DNA from: Oasisia sp. SBJ-2009
Lineage: Eukaryota > Annelida > Polychaeta > Sabellida > Siboglinidae
Direction of reading: 5' to 3'
Assembly: GCA_964017155.1 (NCBI GenBank)
Contig: OZ024857.1
Span: 39,550,641 to 39,614,640, forward strand
Length of the DNA stretch: 64,000 nucleotides
Part shown: one piece after another, positions 58,594 through 64,000 of the stretch
Position numbering within the stretch: position 1 is the first letter of the stretch
Layout of the letters: each line of letters opens with the position of its first letter
Notes under the pieces: generated by a model
Databases searched by the model: none
Told to the model about the DNA's origin: nothing
The model's input: the letters and a program-made list of their open reading frames with translations, nothing else
Made by a program: the position numbers and the translations under genes

Positions 58594-59400
58594 CTAGGGA
58601 CACATCACCCCAGTGCGCATGGTGGGTCGTCTGACTTGTGGTACCCCAGAGGTGACTTGAATTGGTATGGATGCTGATCCCTTTATTACAACCTGGTGAG
58701 TTATTTCTGCAAGAATGCTTTCTATCCATGATGATATTGGCCCTGTGATGCCATAGTATTTTTGTTTGTGGATTAGTATTTTATATAGAACTTTTTTGAA
58801 TGCTTTAATGAAGTCTAGATTGGCCATGTCTACAGATTTCTTTTCGTCTAGAGATTTGGTTATATCATGGACAATTTGAATTAATTGAGTTTATGTTGAT
58901 CTTTCTGCACGGAAACCATGTTGGTGGTCAGTTAGGATGTGATGTTGTTCAAGGTGTTCCATTATCTGGCTATGAATTATGTGTTCAAGAAGTTTATAAA
59001 TCACAGCTAGGTGTCAAGGATATTGGTCTGCAGTTTAAAGTTTCTGCCCTGTTTCCTTTCATGAAATTTGCTGTTATGTTTGCTTCTCTCCATAGGAATG
59101 GGGGGGGGGGCATATCTGTTCAGAAACCATGGTGGAATGCCATCTGGTCCTTGCGATTTAGAGGTGTTATTTTTTGATAGTTGGTCATGTACTCCTTTCA
59201 GTGAAATTGTTAGTTTGGGTATTTTTCCACGTGGTCTGTTGTTCCGATTTGGCAACTTGGAATTTCATTTCATGTGTGAAGACACTTTTGAACTGATTGC
59301 CTAAGACTTCTGCTTTTTGTTTGTCATCGCTATAATAAATTATGTTTCCCGCAATGTTGAGGTCCCCAGTAGCCTGGTTATATTGTCTAAGTTGCCGGAT
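58594..59400 (-). pseudogene. Decayed non-LTR reverse transcriptase
   Basis: The minus strand in two frames gives S-Q-G-P-D-G-I-P-P-W-F-L, then D-F-I-K-A-F-K-K-V-L, Y-G-I-T-G-P-I-S-S-W-I and V-T-S-G-V-P-Q. These are RT finger/palm motifs in the right order but interrupted by frameshifts and a G-run at 59100. The catalytic F-A-D-D block is missing. Different from the CR1 copies above; an old fragment. Confidence 0.75.
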
Positions 59401-60993
59401 TGCAACATGATCTGGATGAGGAATAGTGTGTATATTTTATATTGATGAGAGGTGTGTGTGTATCCGTGCGTGCGTGCGTGCGTGTGTGTGTATGTGTGTG
59501 TGTGTGTAATATTATATGATTTATATCACAGGTCTTGTCAAATGTGTGCTATTTGTAAGCTCTCTTCAAAGCACCATCCCAATAAGTGCAGGTTTGACAC
59601 TTTGGTAGACGGTATGTAAGTGCCGACTAATTCCTTCTTCCATGCGTCATTACGAGCCCACAAAATCGCTGCAGGTTCCCTGTCCATTCTTCAGCATCGT
59701 GACTATGACTGCTGCTGCAAACTCATAAATAGGCCTATAGACAATGATATGTCGATGTTACGATTAGAAGACATCTAGTTACATTTACATAACCCTCCTC
59801 AGTTTACAGTGATAGATCTGGAACTGAGCATTCCTGTGTACTTGCGTTCGCTGCATGATATTAACTTCCATAATGTGGGAAGAGGGGCAGCTGCCAGCCG
59901 TGTTATTTCGGTGGGGGGAGGGAATTGTGTGGTTCTACCCCCGTCATTTTATACGCCATGTCAAACGTCAAGTCCCACTTATGCTCTGTCTGGGCCAGAA
60001 ACTTATGACGCAACTTCATGAAATGTTGTGTTTGGCATACGGCCGAAGCAATACATGAATGCATGGGCTTAACTGCGTTAGCTAATGAAGTCTATTGTTA
60101 GCATATGAAGGCGTTTGAAGGATTACGGAAACGCCAGTGTACGATTGGTCTAAATATGGAAACGTGTTGGTATTCATCGTCGCATTGCATATTGTATAAT
60201 TGCGTTAATTATAAGTGAAAATATTTGTTTGGACGAAACATTATTGTATTAGGTTCTTGTGTAGTAAATTAAGCTTTTCATACCGTATCAGTATAAACGC
60301 GGTATGACATAGAATACCTATTTTGGACGTCATAGACAACGTCAGCTATTTGTCTTATCATCACACTATTTACACCATCAGAACAATGTGGACCCCGTAA
60401 CCACTACGACGACTTCTTGCGAGGTGGTTGGCAGCGCTGACTCAGTCACCTCGATCGAGGACACTTCTGCGCATTACCACAGAGAGAACAATTTCAAAGT
60501 GTACGTTGTGAAAATGGTTTCATGTGTCACACAATTAATGCTTTCACGGTCTATTCATTGTATTGTCATTGCTTAATGTATAAATGGACAGATATTCGAG
60601 TCGGTCGGTTGCATGACTAGCAACGATCTTCCATACAGTGGCCTTGGGAGAGATTCGTTTTCATACACTATAGCATGCAATGGTGTGTTAAAAATGGAAC
60701 ACGAAAGTGCCATTGAAATAATGCAAGTGTGACTTCTAATTCTTGTGTTGTCCTCGACGACGGGTGCCACTGACGTGTTTACAGTAGATTCTTAACCAAA
60801 GCACACACAAGTTTCGCGTTTGTGTTGTATGGAATGGGTCGGCCATGAGTTAAAGTCTGCCCTGGATAAAGTGTAGAACGGACAAAATGACGGAATACAG
60901 TGCTATACAAAAGACATACTAATTATCAGGCACGCACGTACGCATATACGCCAGCATACACATTGACGCACTTGCACGCACCCCCCCCCCCCC

Positions 60994-61075
<82 letters not shown>

Positions 61076-61528
61076 ACGACTAGATGTAATAATAATACAT
61101 TTATTTACATTAATGCAAGTAAATTTATTTAAAAAAAATAACATGTACTTCCATGCAACATTGCAGTATTAATTCAAAAGAAAATACCTAGGTTAAACTG
61201 TGGATGGGAACGAGCTAGGATGTCACTGTGCCATTTTATCACGACAGCTGTAACTGTGAAGATACATATCTTAAATAACAACCATATAGTGTATAGTTTA
61301 TGGTACAAATGTGCATTATTGCCATGTCAGCTTTTGTCAGTTATGATATGTATTGGCATTATGCATAAGAACTAGATGAGTGCTATCATTCAAGCAGCAA
61401 TAATGAGATGGTTTGCAGATACTAGTCAATATGCCAGTATTGAGTCTGTGACGAAGTACTCATACAGCCACTTACGCGGCGAGGTCTGGGCATATGTTTG
61501 CTCATGGCAACGTTCCAGGTGAAAGGTG
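59401..61528. other. Region between the LINE relic and the SDR gene
   Basis: Mostly without features. Two open stretches look mildly protein-like but lack start or splice support: 59619-59778 (plus, about 53 codons ending TAG) and about 60340-60510 (plus, Thr/Ser-rich, no ATG). A poly-C plus (AC)n repeat lies at 60977-61074. Confidence 0.4.
60977..61074. repeat. Poly-C followed by (AC)n
   Basis: About 17 C residues then about 80 bp of pure AC dinucleotide. Confidence 0.97.
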
Positions 61529-61630
61529 TCACACTTTATGTCCTTCACTGGTCAGTCGTCGGGCCACGGAGGCTTGCACGGCGGTCGTGATGCCGTCATA
61601 ATACCGGACAGTAAGGTCAAAACATTCACC
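61529..61630 (-). CDS. Possible terminal exon, unknown gene
   Basis: On the minus strand after tttcaag an open phase-0 frame of 33 codons reads G-E-C-F-D-L-T-V-R-Y-Y-D-G-I-T-T-A-V and ends G-H-K-V-TGA. It looks protein-like and lies 134 bp downstream of the SDR stop, so it could be an alternative last exon or part of another gene. No family recognised; the acceptor is weak. Confidence 0.2.
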   Translation of the reverse strand, partial: GECFDLTVRYYDGITTAVQASVARRLTSEGHKV

Positions 61631-61763
61631 CTTGAAACACTACGATAAAGTGCTTTCCAAACACTAAGTGCTCAAGTTATAAAATCAATACAATCTTGAT
61701 CGTTTCAACGGTGTATGCTTTGGACCTGTGTTGAAAATCGTCTGGAACATCTTGAACACGGGT

Positions 61764-62899
61764 TTAAAACATTGCCGTGTCTGCCGTTGGCGTAATGCTT
61801 TGACTGGTGCGGTCCTTGGTACCGTAGTTGAGTTCGGCGCCGCCCGACAGCGGAATGTCAACTCCCGTGAGGAAGGTCGCCTCGCCAGCCAGGTACAGAC
61901 ACAGTCGCCCAGCCTCCAACGCCGTCCCCATCCGACCCATCAGCTACAACACAACAACCGCCAGGTGTATCTTTGTGTATCACCGTTCGAGGATGCTCAT
62001 GTCTTGTGGATGGAAGCGTTATTATGTGGAATGTTTTGTTTACGTGTATAATTCTGGTACATGTTGTAGATATTATTATCCTTTTGAGATAATGATCAGT
62101 ATATTACTAATGGTCTACATCATGGAGTCCGGACTATGATCACTTAATAAGACGCTTTCAATGAATAAATGTATCATAGGGCATTTATTGTTTTAGCCAT
62201 GCCTATCAAAGTATTTGTACAATTTGAACTACATGTGGATTTTAAACTGGAAAGCAGCATATATATTAGCAAAAGGGAGCCAGCCATAAGTAGACTGGAC
62301 TTATACTGAACACTAAATTATATAACAATAAATAATAACGAACGACCGGGTTTGCACAAATAAAAAGTTACTCAATAAAGGAACACTAATACCTGGGCGT
62401 GGTTTCCAAATTCAATCATGCTTTTTGGATCTCCAGTTTTGTTGGCGCACTTGTTCCATAACGGAGTCCAGATGTTACCCGGAGAAAAACTGAAAGCAAT
62501 CGATACAACACAATGCACAATTGTTACCAAAAGAAGAAAGTCTATCATTTAGCATGAACCTTTACATGGACAGTTTGTCGAGAAACTATTTTACAATTGT
62601 TGATTAAGGGTTATCGAGCAGTTTGTTGAAGTTATAACTGGAGCACAATGCGGAGTTCGAGTCGTCATAAATTATGTTTATTTTATTATAAGAAAGTATT
62701 ATGTATTTCCGTGATCGATCTATGCAGACTACATATGTAGAGGCTGTAACAATGTATTAGAACACAATGGGTCGAGAGTGCGGAGAGAAAAGCAAGCGTA
62801 TGTGACGGTGGAAACGAGGACAAGTACTTGCCTGTTTACCCGAACTCCGTGCTCGGCTTCGTCTATCGCCAACGCTCGTGTCATTGCAACCACGGCGCC
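61764..62899 (-). CDS. HSD17B14-like: HSD17B14-like short-chain dehydrogenase/reductase, C-terminal three exons
   Basis: Minus-strand exons: 62832-62899 (68 nt), 62393-62489 (97 nt), 61764-61943 (180 nt with TAA). Together they encode 114 residues: G-A-V-V-A-M-T-R-A-L-A-I-D-E then G-V-R-V-N, S-P-G-N-I-W-T-P-L-W, and L-M-G-R-M-G ... F-L-T-G-V-D-I-P-L-S-G-G-A-E-L-N-Y-G. The P-G-N-I-W-T-P-L-W and G-G-A-E-L-x-Y-G blocks match 17-beta-hydroxysteroid dehydrogenase 14, a cytosolic NAD(H) enzyme acting on steroids and sugars. The first intron shown has a GC donor (cag|gcaagt). The catalytic Y-x-x-x-K should end the preceding exon, which with the Rossmann half lies beyond the right edge. The intron toward it carries a LINE fragment and a GA repeat. 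Confidence 0.9.
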
Positions 62900-63100
62900 C
62901 TGAAACGTACGGACAAGACAATATAGACAGCAGATCACGACATTGTATATCTAATAATAATAATAACGCAAGTTGTATTAGCAACTACTCAACTGAGTTG
63001 GATTGACATTACAATAGGTTACAATTAACTCATCAAAACATCATACAAATACAATAGAAATACATTTGATACCGCAATTCATACCGTATTAATAGCCTTT

Positions 63101-63725
63101 TTACTGAGTTGTAGAAAGCCCACGATATAAAGGAGTTACGGAATCTATTCGTTCTAGTAACGGGTACACATATTCATGTCTAATATTATACTCGGTATGT
63201 CTTTTGTCAGGCAGCAGATAATTTAATCTATGTATGCCGACTTTAATTTTATCAAAATATTTTTGACAAATGCTCTCCTGTCTTAGATTCAACGAATCCA
63301 GGTTAACACGTTTGAGTATCTCCGCGTAACTCAATCCAGGAAAAATACATTTTAATGCCCTTTTTTTGTATAACTTCAATATTGTCAGACAAATATTGGG
63401 GCAAGTTAGTGTGCCATACAGGACATGCATATTCTAGAACTGGTCTCACCACACTAACATATACACTGACCAGATCTTTCTGTGTAATCCCTGCACGCAT
63501 TAACTGATATAACATGTACAAGCGTTTACCAGCTTTTTTCCCAATATTATCCACGTGTTTGTTCCATGTCAGATCTTGAGAAATGGTCACACCTAATAGT
63601 TTGGCATGGCAAGCTTGTGATACATCCCTCAAATTAATCTTTATATTCGGGATAGTGCTTCTGAAATTATCATCTTGTGCAAAACTTATGATTATTTCTT
63701 TTGATTTTTCCGAATTAATTTTCAT
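63101..63725 (-). pseudogene. LINE reverse-transcriptase C-terminal fragment with frameshift
   Basis: The minus strand encodes S-K-E-I-I-I-S-F, then A-K-L-L-G-V-T-I-S-Q-D-L-T-W and V-R-P-V-L-E-Y-A-C-P-V-W-H, the region after the RT palm in CR1/Jockey-like elements. The frame shifts in an A/T run at about 63361 and continues F-P-G-L-S-Y-A-E-I-L to a stop at about 63101. The part upstream of K-I-N-S-E-K-S is missing. Probably inside the next SDR intron. Confidence 0.8.
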
Positions 63726-63739
63726 GTCATATCATTTTC

Positions 63740-64000
63740 ATATCATCTTGTTGAGATGAGAGAGACAGGGTGAGAGGGGAGAGGGAGATAGAGGGAGAGA
63801 GGGAGAGAGGGAGAGGGAGAGAGGGAGAGAGGGAGAGAGGGAGAGAGGGAGAGAGGGAGAGAGGGAGAGAGGGAGAGAGGGAGAGGCAGAGCAAGAGAGG
63901 GAGAGAGGGAGAGAGGGAGAGAGGGAGAGAGGGAGAAGCAGAGCAAGAGAGGGATAGATGGAGAGAGGGAAAGAGTGAGAGAGAGAGAGAGAGAGCGAGA
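63740..64000. repeat. (GAGAGAGG)n purine repeat at the right edge
   Basis: GA-rich repeat with an 8-bp gagagagg unit that runs to the window end. Gives a Ser/Leu/Pro frame on the minus strand that is not a gene. Confidence 0.96.

Overview
The window is animal nuclear DNA. It has multi-exon genes with GT-AG (and two GC-AG) introns, CR1-type and other non-LTR retrotransposons, tRNA-derived SINEs, DNA-transposon relics and many mini- and microsatellites. Animal-type genes are recognisable: NAT10, an HSD17B14-like dehydrogenase and SUEL/Gal-lectin-type domains. The repeat content and the lectin domains suggest an aquatic invertebrate (sponge, cnidarian, lancelet or lophotrochozoan). The sequence alone does not let me choose among these.

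Layout. Positions 523-35445 hold four tandem plus-strand genes, here called A (523-8356), B (11268-16254), C (20325-25885) and D (30291-35445). I rebuilt each from splice sites, and each joined CDS is an exact multiple of three. All four share one plan: a short signal-peptide exon, zero to two SUEL/Gal-lectin-like exons, a Thr/Ser-rich mucin-like stalk exon, a transmembrane exon and a terminal cytoplasmic-tail exon. Intron phases are the same throughout (1 before every extracellular exon and the TM exon, 2 before the tail). The tails carry ITIM-like (S/I/V/L-x-Y-x-x-I/V/L) and Grb2-type (Y-x-N) tyrosine motifs. A has two lectin exons, B one, C and D none that I can find. Positions 37228-51812 (minus) hold the first 14 coding exons (615 codons) of NAT10, the RNA cytidine acetyltransferase. 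The remaining ~410 residues, including the acetyl-CoA motif, are not in the window. Either the A-D cluster lies inside a very large NAT10 intron or NAT10 is truncated here. Positions 52845-57480 (minus) hold an apparently complete CR1-like retrotransposon with an SGNH-hydrolase ORF1 and an endonuclease/RT ORF2. A near-identical 5'-truncated copy sits in intron 4 of gene A. From 58594 onward there are decayed LINE pieces and the last three exons of an HSD17B14-like SDR gene (61764-62899, minus).

How it fits together. The A-D cluster looks like a family of cell-surface receptors: carbohydrate-binding or mucin-like outside, SH2-docking tyrosine motifs inside. Symmetric phase-1 exons would let lectin domains be gained or lost without frameshift. 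A role in immune or self/non-self recognition is an inference from architecture. NAT10 and the SDR are conserved housekeeping/metabolic genes with no evident functional link to the cluster. The CR1 element has a canonical -1 frameshift heptamer exactly at the end of ORF1, and ORF2 lies in the -1 frame with no AUG before its endonuclease domain.
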